Shown: in pieces, positions 50,585 to 60,195 of the stretch
Layout: every line of letters starts with the position of its first letter
Numbering within the stretch: the first letter of the stretch is position 1
From: JAYEPK01 sp048569615
Lineage (GTDB): Archaea; Thermoplasmatota; Penumbrarchaeia; Penumbrarchaeales; Penumbrarchaeaceae
Length of the DNA stretch: 64,000 nucleotides
Assembly: GCA_048569615.1 (NCBI GenBank)
Contig: JBLIRK010000008.1
Coordinates: 8,809-72,808 of the forward strand
Direction: 5' to 3'
The notes under the pieces: generated by a model
The model's input: the letters and a program-made list of their open reading frames with translations, nothing else
The model's database searches: none
What the model was told of the DNA's origin: nothing
Position numbers and translations under genes: made by a program

Positions 50585-52720
50585 ATGCAGAAGAAAAGCC
50601 TCTCCTCGTTTGCGGTCAGGAGGTTCGTCCAGGAGGCAAATGCTGTCGAGGGGGCATATTTCCATAAAGCCTACCAAATAGACTATGATACCCTTGTTCT
50701 GAGATTCGCCATCAGGAGAGATATCTTCGGGGAGGCACCGTCCAGGGGAAGATTCAAGGAGCAGATCCTCAGGGATGAGGATGCCCATGATGATGAAGTG
50801 AAGGGAATATCTCTGGGAGAAGGAGGGGGGAGCTACATCAAGTTCGACCTCTACTTCAAGATGGGAGGATTCATTTTCGTTACATCACAGGTTGGCAGGG
50901 AGATGCCGAAGGAGCCCTCGCCCTTTGCGATGAAGCTAAGGAAATCACTCGACAACAGGATACTCAGGAAGGTCGAGCAGGTGGGGATGGACAGACTGGT
51001 AGTATTGACCTTCGCTCCGTTCTCCGAAGGGGAGGAGGAATGGAAGCTCTATCTGGAGCTCTTCGGAGACGGCAATGCCATACTTGTCAAGGGTAACAGG
51101 ATAGAGGCCCCCTTCACATCCAAGTCCTGGTCATCGAGGACCGTTAAGAGAGGGGAGGAGTTCCTGCCTCCTCCTTCCGGGATCGACGCATTCGAACTCG
51201 ACAAAAGCGGGATGAAGGAGCTTATGGAGGGATCGAAAGAGGACCTCGTGAGGTTCCTGATAAAGAGGTGTAACCTTCCCCCGGTGTATGCTGAGGAGGT
51301 ATGCTCCAGAGCAGGTCTGGACAAGAAGACGGACCCGTCCGGTCTTGATGAGGAAGGGCTCACCGATCTGTTCCTGGTATTCAGGGAGCTGATGGAGGAG
51401 GTCCTTAACGGCGAGAAGGCCTATGTTCATTTCATGAAGGAGCAGCCGATCCTTATTGAGCCAACGCTTCTTGGCAGCTTCTTCGATGCCAAGGATATCC
51501 CTGATGCGAAGGAAAGGTTCTCAGAGGATGCTACCAGGGCAAAGGGGGATTTCTTCATGGAGATGCTCTCCATCAATCAGGCACTGGAGCTTTACATGTT
51601 CGAGGGCGGTAGCGTCAAGGAGGTAAGGGACGTAACAAGGAAGGAGAGGAAGATCCAGAAGATAGAGGCCATGATGGTGTCCCAGGTGAAGGCCCTGTCG
51701 GAAAGGGAGAAGGAGGCTGTCCGGTTCAAGGAGCAGGCTGACGCCCTTTATTTCAAGTATCAGGAGATCGACGAGCTCCTGAAGGGATTCGACAAGATGG
51801 AATACGAGATGGATAATTCCTCATTCCCCAAGGTCGAGGAGCTGGTCCAGGGACCGGGGGGTACCTTTACTTTGAAGGTGAGGCTGGAAACGGAAAGCGG
51901 AGAGGACGTCCTAGAGCTCGATCCGAACATGGATATAAACCAGAACGCAGACATCCTCTACAGCAAGTCCAAAACTGCCAGGAGGAAGATGGAGGGCATA
52001 GAGAAAGCGCTTTCGGAGACCAGGAAGAAGCTTGCGAATGCGAAGAAGGAAGCGGAGGACGAGGAGGACGACATCACGGGTTCCTCGAACCACCGCGTTT
52101 TCTGGTTCGAGGCATACAGGTGGTGCTTCTCCTCCGAGGAGATCCTGATGATAGGGGGGCGCGATGCGAAGTCCAACGAGAGGGTCGTGAAGAAGTACAT
52201 GAGGGACTGCGACATTTATGCCCATGCCGATATCTCCGGAGCCGCAAGCGTTGTAGTGAGGGGTGAGAAAGAGAAGGAGATCGGGGAGCGCACGAGGGAG
52301 GAGGCTTGCCATTTCTCCGTTCTCAATTCCAAGGCCTGGAATGCGGCGATAGGCTCCGTGGGAGCCTACTGGGTGCTCCCGGATCAGGTGAGCAGGACGC
52401 CGCAGTCCGGAGAGTTCCTCGCCAAGGGCTCGTTCGTCATCAGAGGAAAGAAGAACTTCGTGGAGAAGCTCCCTCTGGAGGGAGCCGCGGGGACCGTTTA
52501 CATTGAAGGGGTTCCGAAGATCATGTTCGGACCCGAGAGATCGGTGATGGGGAGCTGCACGGGGACTTATTTCAAGCTGAGGCCCGGAAAGACCAAGAAA
52601 TCCGATATTGCAAAGGTCATCGCCTCGGAGCTCGGGGGGGAGCTCGATCAGGTGATGTCGGTGCTCCCTGCGGGGAACATGGACATGACCCGGGTCAGGA
52701 GAGGGGAAGGAGACGGTTGA
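50585..52720 (+). CDS. rqcH: RqcH/NFACT-family ribosome quality-control protein
   Basis: 711 residues from ATG 50585 (TATA-like TTTTAATAATTG centred 26 bp upstream, so leaderless; seven extra codons upstream are rejected). NFACT-N domain at the start (KSLSSFAVRRFVQEAN), helix-hairpin-helix region, long coiled coil (about 350-500; RKERKIQKIEAMMVSQVKALSEREKEAVRFKEQ) and the NFACT-R domain with HRVFWFEAYRWCFSSEEILMIGGRDAKSNERVVKKYM and DIYAHADISGAASVVV, which binds tRNA. Homologues of Rqc2/RqcH recognise obstructed large ribosomal subunits and add C-terminal alanine tails. Confidence 0.95.
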   Translation: MQKKSLSSFAVRRFVQEANAVEGAYFHKAYQIDYDTLVLRFAIRRDIFGEAPSRGRFKEQILRDEDAHDDEVKGISLGEGGGSYIKFDLYFKMGGFIFVTSQVGREMPKEPSPFAMKLRKSLDNRILRKVEQVGMDRLVVLTFAPFSEGEEEWKLYLELFGDGNAILVKGNRIEAPFTSKSWSSRTVKRGEEFLPPPSGIDAFELDKSGMKELMEGSKEDLVRFLIKRCNLPPVYAEEVCSRAGLDKKTDPSGLDEEGLTDLFLVFRELMEEVLNGEKAYVHFMKEQPILIEPTLLGSFFDAKDIPDAKERFSEDATRAKGDFFMEMLSINQALELYMFEGGSVKEVRDVTRKERKIQKIEAMMVSQVKALSEREKEAVRFKEQADALYFKYQEIDELLKGFDKMEYEMDNSSFPKVEELVQGPGGTFTLKVRLETESGEDVLELDPNMDINQNADILYSKSKTARRKMEGIEKALSETRKKLANAKKEAEDEEDDITGSSNHRVFWFEAYRWCFSSEEILMIGGRDAKSNERVVKKYMRDCDIYAHADISGAASVVVRGEKEKEIGERTREEACHFSVLNSKAWNAAIGSVGAYWVLPDQVSRTPQSGEFLAKGSFVIRGKKNFVEKLPLEGAAGTVYIEGVPKIMFGPERSVMGSCTGTYFKLRPGKTKKSDIAKVIASELGGELDQVMSVLPAGNMDMTRVRRGEGDG

Positions 52721-52754
52721 GCACCACTTTCGATTAGACCGTTCTTTGTTCATG

Positions 52755-52807
52755 AAAAAAAAACAATCCCCTGGACAAGGATCAACGGCATCACAGTCCA
52801 CGGGGAT
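52755..52807 (-). terminator. Hairpin plus T9 terminator of the small zinc-ribbon gene
   Basis: On the minus strand ATCCCCGTGGAC pairs with GTCCAGGGGAT (11 bp with one bulge), followed by TG and nine T residues (52755-52763). It begins 18 bp after the zinc-ribbon gene stop. The same inverted repeat, without a T-run, follows rqcH on the plus strand. Confidence 0.8.
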
Positions 52808-52824
52808 GTGATTTCTTATTGGTT

Positions 52825-53025
52825 TCAACAATATTTCTGTTCCATCTTGAGGACCTTTCTCCACGTGGGATTCGAAAGTTCTTCATCCTTCTGAGTTGGT
52901 ATCCATGTCTTTCCGCAATCCCAGCAGGATACCGATTCTTCAAGGGTGAATATATCCGTGGAATATGACAGCACCTCCGACCTGCAGTTCGGACACCTCA
53001 TATCCCTCTCAACACATTTTACCAT
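52825..53025 (-). CDS. Small zinc-ribbon protein
   Basis: 66 residues. Cysteines 11, 14, 34 and 37 (CPNC and CWDC) define a zinc ribbon that fills most of the chain; the rest is a short charged tail ending KMEQKYC. Such mini zinc ribbons are common in archaea and often act with RNA polymerase or in translation; no specific family recognised. Followed by a hairpin-T9 terminator. Confidence 0.72.
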   Translation of the reverse strand: MVKCVERDMRCPNCRSEVLSYSTDIFTLEESVSCWDCGKTWIPTQKDEELSNPTWRKVLKMEQKYC

Positions 53026-53333
53026 GAGAGTAAATATAAAATCGGATTATTCCACTTGACGCTTAATATGTTAAAAAATTGGTTATAACTATTTTTCTGG
53101 TAATTATATTTCCATCTCTTTCAAGGTTTTATTAACATTTATTTGTCATTTAAGTTTTAAATCAGGAATTCTTTCAATGAAAAGGGAACTAAAGTTTAAC
53201 ACATATATGGTACCCACATTTTGTGAAAGACCGACTTTACGGTTGTGCAAGATTATTGAACATTTGTATCCTGTTTTTTCAGGGATTAGATAAATATGTT
53301 AATTGAAGAAATCCGGGTGCAAGGTGGATTTCG
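53026..53333. other. A+T-rich intergenic region
   Basis: 308 bp without a convincing gene. The only open frame of note (ATG 53177, 38 codons, no ribosome site) is not called. Near the right end GATAAATATG (53289-53298) is the likely TATA box of the next gene and AAGGTGGA (about 53321-53328) its ribosome site. The middle has several AT-rich TATA-like stretches (ATATATGG, GTTATAACTA), perhaps for the divergent zinc-ribbon gene. Confidence 0.6.
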
Positions 53334-53846
53334 ATGACAACGCTCAAAGAACTCAACAATCTGGCGAAGGAATGTGAAAAATGCGCACTGCAGGACTCGA
53401 GGTCGATAAACGATCATCTGAAGGAATGCAACACATGCGGGGATTACTTCGAGAAAGCGGAGAACTTCAACAAGCAGCTGAAGGAGATCCGGGACATCGC
53501 AAAGAAGTCCGAGAGTGCGATACACAGGGACGTCCACGAAAGGATATCCAGAATAGCGAACATGGAAGACGAAGATAGAAAGACCGCTCTTACAGATCTT
53601 CTAGATGCTATATCGATCCTTCCGGAGAGCGACAGGATCAGGTTCGTGAGAACGAGGACTGAGATCATCACTGATTTCTCAAAATACGAAAGGGATCCCA
53701 TTATAGAGACCATGATATCGGTGACCAAGGATTGGGACAAGGAAAGAAAAAGGATCGAGATGACCTCATTGATGAAGGCCACGGATGATTTTCCGGTATT
53801 GAAGAAGATCATGATCCGCAACATGTTCGAAGACATGCTGTCATGA
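53334..53846 (+). CDS. Putative zinc-finger protein with ZAS-like motif
   Basis: 170 residues. The first 40 residues contain C14, C17 (CEKC) and H28-x3-C32-x2-C35 (HLKECNTC), the HX3CX2C pattern of zinc-binding anti-sigma factors (zf-HC2). The remainder is all-helical and charged, with no membrane span. Archaea have no sigma factors, so if the finger is homologous it must have another partner. Own promoter in the A+T-rich gap upstream; stop followed by A/T-rich sequence. Family not recognised beyond the motif. Confidence 0.68.
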   Translation: MTTLKELNNLAKECEKCALQDSRSINDHLKECNTCGDYFEKAENFNKQLKEIRDIAKKSESAIHRDVHERISRIANMEDEDRKTALTDLLDAISILPESDRIRFVRTRTEIITDFSKYERDPIIETMISVTKDWDKERKRIEMTSLMKATDDFPVLKKIMIRNMFEDMLS

Positions 53847-53925
53847 TAATAATTTAAAAAATTTCATAAAGAAAAAATTGGTGAATTCATCAGAAGGACC
53901 TCTTTTTCCATGAAATCCTGAATGC

Positions 53926-54540
53926 TTACATCTCCGCGGGCAAAATGAATTTTGCCAATCCCGCGGCCGCAGCGATCTTGATCAGATCTCCGGCTATGAA
54001 CGGGACGAATCCAACGCTGAGGAGCTTCACAAGCGTGATGGGTCCGATGAACTCCCCCCACCAGATATTAAGGACCAGCAATCCGGGCAGAAATATCAGG
54101 ACAAAGTTAGCAAACAGCAACATGGGAATAAGGTATGCCACCTTCCTGGAGCGAACATGCCTCTCCGTCATGTACCCTATGAACGATGCCGCCAGGATGA
54201 ATCCTAGGAGATATCCACCAGTTGCACCTGTTAAGGCGGATAGTCCGCCCATACCATTGGTAAACCATGGAATACCAGCCGCGCCGATGCCTACATACAT
54301 CGCCATGCTAGCTCCGCCCCATCTTCCGAGCACCATTCCGGCCAGTAGAACGGCGAATGTTTGACCCGTTATGGGAACCGGGGAGAATGGAAATACGAAC
54401 CTTACCTGGGCCAAAAGACCCGTGAGAACGGCGAAGCCGAGGGCGAGCATTACCTTGTCGACAAGTTCCAGTTCGTTCCTCCACCTGTGGAATCTAGCTA
54501 TTTTTTCCATATACTTTGATGAGTATCCGTTCTCGCTCAT
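53926..54540 (-). CDS. bioY: BioY-type biotin transporter substrate-binding subunit
   Basis: 204 residues, about six membrane spans. PVPITGQTFAVLLAGMVLG and GLSALTGATGGYLLGFILAA are the conserved BioY segments that line the biotin pocket. It is the S-component of ECF-type vitamin transporters; no bioM/bioN (ATPase or T-component) is next to it, so it either works alone or shares a module encoded elsewhere. A 37-residue hydrophilic N-terminus precedes the first span. Transcribed 55 bp upstream of nothing else in the same direction except the C11 peptidase ahead of it (stop at 54596), so read-through is possible. Confidence 0.93.
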   Translation of the reverse strand: MSENGYSSKYMEKIARFHRWRNELELVDKVMLALGFAVLTGLLAQVRFVFPFSPVPITGQTFAVLLAGMVLGRWGGASMAMYVGIGAAGIPWFTNGMGGLSALTGATGGYLLGFILAASFIGYMTERHVRSRKVAYLIPMLLFANFVLIFLPGLLVLNIWWGEFIGPITLVKLLSVGFVPFIAGDLIKIAAAAGLAKFILPAEM

Positions 54541-54595
54541 GCTGAACCCTTCCGAGAGTTGCCGGATGGCCCCAACGATTCTCCGTTAATAAGCT

Positions 54596-57500
54596 TTACT
54601 TATTCGGGCCGGAATAACAGGTCCCTTCGATCCCTGATCTCTTCATCTTTCTCTTCAGAAAGAAGAATGAGACCGCTGCAGAGGCTCCCAGAAATACAAG
54701 AACGATCGATGGGATGAAAACAAATGGAGAGATGGAACCACCCTCTTCGATCGTCTCCTTCTCTGCAACATGGACACTGATGGGATCGATTTCCAATTCC
54801 TGACCTTCAAGACTGACCGTTACCTTGAATTCGGATAGGTCCGGAAGAATGAAGAAGGCATCCGTTCCGCTCGCCTGGTCTATCATCTCCCCGTTCTGGG
54901 TGAGTGATATCAGGAATTCCAGGTCAGCCCCGTATCCGGAATACGAGACCTCGACATGGATCCTATCTCCGATCTGGTAGCTCTCCTTCATCGGAAATAC
55001 TTCCATTCCTACCTCCAATGTCGAAAGGTTCCGCTCCACATGGACAATATGGTCCGACTGAGAGAACGAGCCTCCAACTATCATCGTATTTATGACCAGG
55101 GTACAGGTCCCCTTGTCACCATCAACGGGTGCGAGCTTCAACACATCACCATCGAGGGTGATGAAATCCCTTGCTCCGGACCTTATCTCGTATATGATTG
55201 TCCCATTTCGATCATAATCCGTCTCCAATAAAAATGAATGCTCCTCCCTCTCCCCCAGGATGATCTCATCGGAAAGCTTCAACAATGGCGGTGGGGAGCC
55301 CACGACCTCGATTTTAATGACGACCTCCGATAATCCTCCCCTTCCGTCAACGACCTCTAAGGTGAACTCCCAGCTCCCCAGATCGTTGTTGTCGGGGTGT
55401 ATGTCCAGAACCAGATCATAGGCAACATGGGGCGGACAGCAGGCCAATCCATTTATCATTGAGATGTCCAGCCAATCAGGGTTCCAGGAACCTTCATCGA
55501 CATTGAGAGTGTCTCCATCGCTATCAATGAATACAGCACGCTGGGTGTCCCTGTCCCCGGCCTCAATTCGATATTCTAGCAACTCGGGACCTAGGGGAGG
55601 ATGGTTCCTCAATCCGACTGTTAGCGGGAAGCTGATGTTAGCTCTAGATCCGTTGTTGTCTGAGAGCCATACCTTGACCGTTTGCACGCCGATGTCATCC
55701 TTAAACGGTAAGATGCGGAGTATTTGATCATCATCGATCCAGCTTTCTCCGGTGCCGCTGTATATACACCACAGGTTCAATTCATCCCCTGGATTATCGT
55801 CCGATATGGACAGTCGATATGAGAACTCCTCACCAACGAAGGCGGTCTGCGGCGGAACGGCCTCTATTTCCGGAGGGATGTTGAAGGGCATGATCTCGAT
55901 CCGCATCTCAGTGGTGGAATACGATCCGTTCCTGTCGTCGAACTTCAATCTCGCATTATAGAGCCCCGCCTGACTCTCTGTCGCGGTGTAGGATATGGAT
56001 AGGTAAGCGAGGTCGGAGATGTCAAAGGGAGCATCCGTCCATTCCACCGTCATGTCGATGAGGTCGCCGTTCAGGTCGGTGGCATTGAAGGTATAGAATA
56101 CATACTCCCCCGGATACGACCTCAGCACCTCCACGGGCTCCACCACAGGCGGATGGTTCTTGTGAATGATGTCGATGACGGCACCCCATCCCGTATCTTC
56201 CTCGAAGGACAGATTGCTGTACTTAGAATTGGCCGACCCCCATTCGATGGGTGAAAACGGGAGATAAATGGAGATCCCCCTGGTCCGGTAAAAATAGGAA
56301 TAATCGTGCTTCTCGTACTCTATCCCCCGGTTGCAAAGGTCCATGTTCCAAAGCAGCCTTGAGATCCCATCGGATAGATCCTTGATAATGGGAAAGGTCC
56401 CGTCCTGCGGACCTTCAACTTCCACCCAGTACTGAAGGAAATGATAGTAGTCTATCTGGATGTAGTCAAACTCGTTGGTATAATGGTCCGTGGAGGATTC
56501 GGAAATGGATTCCCTGAGATTCGTCACGTAGAATCCGGGATCCTGTTCGGCTCCCCTGACCAGAGCGGAATTCATCCCTTTGATCATCTCAATTATGTCG
56601 GTCTTCGACATGTAGGTGTTGTTCAAACATGAGAATGTGAGCTTCTCCTTCCCATCCCAGTCCATTATGTTCCATGGAGGATTCGACATTCCGTCCCGGG
56701 AATACTTGTACTCGATATCGATGAACTCCCTGGCGAGCCGGCTCGGAGACCACGAAGGATTCTCCTCCAGCTGCTTCAGTACCTTGTCGTCCTGATTTCC
56801 GGTAAGATGCATCACGTTCTCCGAGGAGATGTAATAATCCGAGAACCTCGAGAACTCATAGCAGGATTCTATGTTCCCCATCAGGCAGGACTGCAGCATG
56901 ACCATGTCCAGCTTTTTGGGCGGGTCCTCGCCCATCATAAGATCGGCCGTCGTCCCGATGTCCTCGAGGCTGATCACATCCTTGGTCAATGTCGTGGGCT
57001 CCGAATTCGGCCTGAAATCATAACCGAACCCATGTATCCCGTCGCCATGGGAATCTACATACAGGCAATAGTTGTCGGAAGGGAAAGTGTCCATTCCCCA
57101 GGAGAGGAACTCGAAGAAGGTTAAGGGGTCGGCCATGTTCGCCTCCCATTGAAGGGAATCATGGGCTTTGCCCGTGTTCTTGGGGTCCCAGTCCGTCACA
57201 TCGTAGAGGTCAACGAGGGTGTTGTTGGTGCAGTCCGCCTGAAGGCTGAGGGATGGGTCCCATCCCGTGGAATCCTTACCTACAAGGAATCTCCTGGTGC
57301 TGGTGCCTTCTATCGGGTCCTTAATCTTGTTGTTTGGAATATCGTTCCAGAACATGTCCTGGTGGTATCCGTTCAGCTGGTCGGAGCCGTCGAACTGAAC
57401 AACTATCGTGATATCATCCGTGCAGCCCACCCATGAAAGTTTCTCTATGAACTCCCACATCTCCGGAAGCAGCGTCCCGACCTTGTCTCCTCTGGGTATG

Positions 57501-57724
57501 TCATCACCGCAGCAGTAGACCAGAAATGTCCATTCGACATCGTTCTCGGTCCCGTCAAGATCCTGGTCTAGCTCGAATCCATCTGGCCTACCGTCGCCGT
57601 CCTCATCATTATCGGTACTTTGTGAAGATGCCATGATTGACATATCAGATGGAATTATAAAAGGGAGAGATCCCAGTAAAATGAATGAAGCCAGTATACT
57701 GTACGCTTTCTTCCCGTATCTCAC
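54596..57724 (-). CDS. Clostripain-family (C11) surface peptidase with Ig-like repeats and membrane anchor
   Basis: 1042 residues. Signal peptide (about 8-32), then a calcium-binding type repeat (DNDEDGDGRPDGFELDQDLDG), then the C11 caspase-like domain (about 65-520) with catalytic His226 in YVDSHGDG and Cys280 in MLQSCLMG. Three to four Ig/cadherin-like domains follow (for example YVFYTFNATDLNGDLIDMTVEW and LTVGLRNHPPLGPE), and a membrane span near residues 1003-1027 with a basic KRKMKRSG tail. The active site therefore faces outside. Clostripains cut after arginine or lysine. Extracellular C11 peptidases have been proposed as tools for degrading detrital protein in sediment archaea. Confidence 0.92.
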   Translation of the reverse strand: MRYGKKAYSILASFILLGSLPFIIPSDMSIMASSQSTDNDEDGDGRPDGFELDQDLDGTENDVEWTFLVYCCGDDIPRGDKVGTLLPEMWEFIEKLSWVGCTDDITIVVQFDGSDQLNGYHQDMFWNDIPNNKIKDPIEGTSTRRFLVGKDSTGWDPSLSLQADCTNNTLVDLYDVTDWDPKNTGKAHDSLQWEANMADPLTFFEFLSWGMDTFPSDNYCLYVDSHGDGIHGFGYDFRPNSEPTTLTKDVISLEDIGTTADLMMGEDPPKKLDMVMLQSCLMGNIESCYEFSRFSDYYISSENVMHLTGNQDDKVLKQLEENPSWSPSRLAREFIDIEYKYSRDGMSNPPWNIMDWDGKEKLTFSCLNNTYMSKTDIIEMIKGMNSALVRGAEQDPGFYVTNLRESISESSTDHYTNEFDYIQIDYYHFLQYWVEVEGPQDGTFPIIKDLSDGISRLLWNMDLCNRGIEYEKHDYSYFYRTRGISIYLPFSPIEWGSANSKYSNLSFEEDTGWGAVIDIIHKNHPPVVEPVEVLRSYPGEYVFYTFNATDLNGDLIDMTVEWTDAPFDISDLAYLSISYTATESQAGLYNARLKFDDRNGSYSTTEMRIEIMPFNIPPEIEAVPPQTAFVGEEFSYRLSISDDNPGDELNLWCIYSGTGESWIDDDQILRILPFKDDIGVQTVKVWLSDNNGSRANISFPLTVGLRNHPPLGPELLEYRIEAGDRDTQRAVFIDSDGDTLNVDEGSWNPDWLDISMINGLACCPPHVAYDLVLDIHPDNNDLGSWEFTLEVVDGRGGLSEVVIKIEVVGSPPPLLKLSDEIILGEREEHSFLLETDYDRNGTIIYEIRSGARDFITLDGDVLKLAPVDGDKGTCTLVINTMIVGGSFSQSDHIVHVERNLSTLEVGMEVFPMKESYQIGDRIHVEVSYSGYGADLEFLISLTQNGEMIDQASGTDAFFILPDLSEFKVTVSLEGQELEIDPISVHVAEKETIEEGGSISPFVFIPSIVLVFLGASAAVSFFFLKRKMKRSGIEGTCYSGPNK

Positions 57725-57847
57725 ATCATCATCCCGATTGTCAATTCATCTTTATTGTACAATATATTAAAATTACTGTACAGAAATGAATTCAAGGATT
57801 GTGTGTTCTATCGAACCCTTTATGACCATATCGGTACATCCGCATCC

Positions 57848-58660
57848 ATGTTGGAGCCATCCCCTGACGCTTCAAGGACGGGCGCCCTAGTTGTTGGAAA
57901 CGAGATACTTCTCGGTAGAACAAAGGATACAAACACTGTCTTCCTTGCCGAGCAGCTGTTCAACAGAGGCCTCAGGCTCACAAGATGGGTTATTGTCCCC
58001 GATATCGAGGAGGACATAGCGAGGGAGCTGAACCGTTTCATAACCGACAATTTCGGGATCGTTGTTGTGGCCGGAGGCATGGGCCCGACCCATGACGATA
58101 TCACGGTCCCGGCCGTTGCCAAGGCGTTGTATTTACCCTTGGAGTTCAACAGGGAATGCTACAACAGGATGCTGAAGAAATGGCAGAGCTGGAATCCGGG
58201 AAAGACGCTCCCGGAGAGCGGAAGGAGAGGATTGGAGAAGATGGCGCAGGTTCCAAGGGATTTCGACCTGATTAACAACGAGGAGGGCATGGTCGAAGGC
58301 CTCGTAGGCAGCGGTAACAAAGGAAAAACGCTGATTTTCATCCTCCCCGGCGTACCGCGGGAGTACAAAGGGATCGTGGGCACCTACAAGTTCCAGGATT
58401 ATCTTCCCAAGGGCGATTCAAGGGGGATCGTATTCAAGGAAGTTCTATTCAGAGGGAAGGAGAGCCAGATGGCACCATTCCTTGAGGAGCTGCAGAGAAA
58501 ATGCCCTGATATCGACATAGGTTCCTACCCGCAGGGTCCATGGAAGGTGATACTCAGAGTGACAGGTCCGTCTGAGAGTGTTGAAAAGGCTGTTATGGAG
58601 ATCGCTCTAGAAGCGGAGAAGCTGGAAGAGGAGAACAGGGAAGAGTTTCAAAGGCCCTGA
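57848..58660 (+). CDS. CinA N-terminal/molybdopterin-binding-like protein
   Basis: 270 residues from ATG 57848; CTTTATGACC about 26 bp upstream suggests leaderless transcription, and the 31 codons upstream in frame do not look coding. The MoCF/CinA fold shows GALVVGNEILLGRTKDTNTVFLAEQL and VVAGGMGPTHDDITVPAVAKAL, the usual phosphate-binding loop, then FILPGVPREYKGIVG. It matches the stand-alone archaeal COG1058 proteins; bacterial CinA adds a C-terminal NMN deamidase that is absent here. Related domains hydrolyse ADP-ribose or bind molybdopterin; the role here is open. Its stop is 1 bp from the stop of tryptophanase. Confidence 0.88.
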   Translation: MLEPSPDASRTGALVVGNEILLGRTKDTNTVFLAEQLFNRGLRLTRWVIVPDIEEDIARELNRFITDNFGIVVVAGGMGPTHDDITVPAVAKALYLPLEFNRECYNRMLKKWQSWNPGKTLPESGRRGLEKMAQVPRDFDLINNEEGMVEGLVGSGNKGKTLIFILPGVPREYKGIVGTYKFQDYLPKGDSRGIVFKEVLFRGKESQMAPFLEELQRKCPDIDIGSYPQGPWKVILRVTGPSESVEKAVMEIALEAEKLEEENREEFQRP

Positions 58661-58661
58661 A

Positions 58662-60050
58662 CTACTCCGCCCATTTGAAACGGGCGGTGAAATGCCTGAG
58701 AACAGGAGGCTCGTATGTGAGCTCGAAGCCTTTGATCTCGTCCTTCTTCTCCATCACCTTTTTAACGGCCTCAACGACATAGTCCATATGCCTGAAGGTG
58801 TAGACCCTTCTCGGAATGGTCAATCTGACAAGCTCGAGCGTTGCGGGTCTGTTCTCGCCGGTATCGGGATCCCTCCCATTTAAGAGAGTCCCAATCTCAA
58901 CTCCCCGGACCCCGGATTCCAGGTAGAGATGGGCGCAGAATGCCATACCGGGGAACTTGTCCTGGGGTATATGCGGCAGCATCTTCTTCATGTCAAGATA
59001 GATCGCATGGCCTCCTGGAGGCCAAAGTACGGGCGCTCCGGCCTCCCTCAACCTCTCCCCGAGGTATCTGACATGTCCTATCCTGTATGAAAGATAGTTC
59101 TCGTCTATTCCTTCATAGAGTCCCCTCGCCATCGCTTCCAGGTCTCTTCCGGCAAGACCGCCGTACGTGACGAAACCCTCGAAGAGAATGCCGAAGTTCT
59201 TTATCTTGTCGTAGATCTCCTTGTGACCCGTGGCTATAAATCCACCGATATTCACGATGGCATCCTTCTTGGACGACATGGTCATCATGTCGAAACAATC
59301 TGACTGAAGAGCCGCTATCTCCTTGATAGTGTAATCCCCCATTCCCGGCTCCCTCTTCTTTATGAAATAGCAGTTCTCGGCATACCTGGCCCCGTCGAGG
59401 CATACCGGTATTTCGTAATCATCCGAGAGCTTCTTGACCGCCCTCATGTTTTCAAGGGACACAGGCTGGCCGCCCCCCGAATTGCATGTTGCCGTGACAA
59501 CAATGAACGGTATCTTCTCCTTTCCGTACTTCATGTAAACGGCTTCCAGTTTCCCGAGGTCGAGGTTCCCCTTGAATGGGTGGTCTATGTACGGGTCCGC
59601 CGCCTCGTCTATAGTGCAGTCCACCGCCCTGCCCCTCTTGTGTTCTATATGGGCCTTTGTCGTATCGAAATGAGTGTTCCCGGGCACTACATCGCCTTCC
59701 TTTATCAGGGCGGTATGAAGCACATTTTCGGCACCACGCCCCTGGTGGCACGGCAGCACGTACTCGAAACCCATAATATCCCTGACGGCGGCCTCTAAAT
59801 TGTAGAAGTTCCTGGAGCCTGCGTAGGTCTCGTCCCCCATCATCAAGCCTGCCCACTGCCTGTCGGACATTGCTCCGGTCCCCGAATCGGTCAGTAGATC
59901 GATGAAGATATCCTCGCCCTTGACCAGAAATACGTTGAGTCCGGCTTCCTCCAGGCGCTCCTCCCTCTCCTCTTTGGAGGGGATCCTGATGGGTTCTACC
60001 ATCTTTATCCTGAAGGGCTCGATACCTGAGAACATCTCATCGTCGGTCAT
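58662..60050 (-). CDS. tnaA: Tryptophanase (beta-eliminating lyase)
   Basis: 462 residues, full length. PLP-dependent fold type I; the Schiff-base lysine is Lys262 in MSSKKDAIVNIGG, with HQGRGAEN for the cofactor phosphate and LDGARYAENCYFI. Tryptophanase and tyrosine phenol-lyase are close relatives; the segment GVRGVEIGTLLNGRDP has VEIG as in tryptophanase, where tyrosine phenol-lyases have MERG with the phenol-binding arginine, so I favour tryptophanase. It splits tryptophan into indole, pyruvate and ammonia. Rare in archaea and presumably acquired from bacteria. Fits an amino-acid-fermenting lifestyle with IorAB and two GDHs. Confidence 0.9.
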   Translation of the reverse strand: MTDDEMFSGIEPFRIKMVEPIRIPSKEEREERLEEAGLNVFLVKGEDIFIDLLTDSGTGAMSDRQWAGLMMGDETYAGSRNFYNLEAAVRDIMGFEYVLPCHQGRGAENVLHTALIKEGDVVPGNTHFDTTKAHIEHKRGRAVDCTIDEAADPYIDHPFKGNLDLGKLEAVYMKYGKEKIPFIVVTATCNSGGGQPVSLENMRAVKKLSDDYEIPVCLDGARYAENCYFIKKREPGMGDYTIKEIAALQSDCFDMMTMSSKKDAIVNIGGFIATGHKEIYDKIKNFGILFEGFVTYGGLAGRDLEAMARGLYEGIDENYLSYRIGHVRYLGERLREAGAPVLWPPGGHAIYLDMKKMLPHIPQDKFPGMAFCAHLYLESGVRGVEIGTLLNGRDPDTGENRPATLELVRLTIPRRVYTFRHMDYVVEAVKKVMEKKDEIKGFELTYEPPVLRHFTARFKWAE

Positions 60051-60195
60051 AAACAGCTGAATTGATTACATGTTTATAATAGTCCCTGAATATTTTTTGC
60101 TCATTTCCGAAGGATTCCAGCTGTTTGGGGGGAAGAATACTTACAAGTAATTGTTATCCGTTGACGTTACCGGTTCGATCCGCAAGGTGATCAAG

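Noticed and set aside
53177..53293. 38-codon open frame in the A+T-rich gap
   Set aside because: No ribosome site, no coherent segment such as a membrane span or zinc motif, and A+T composition typical of spacer.
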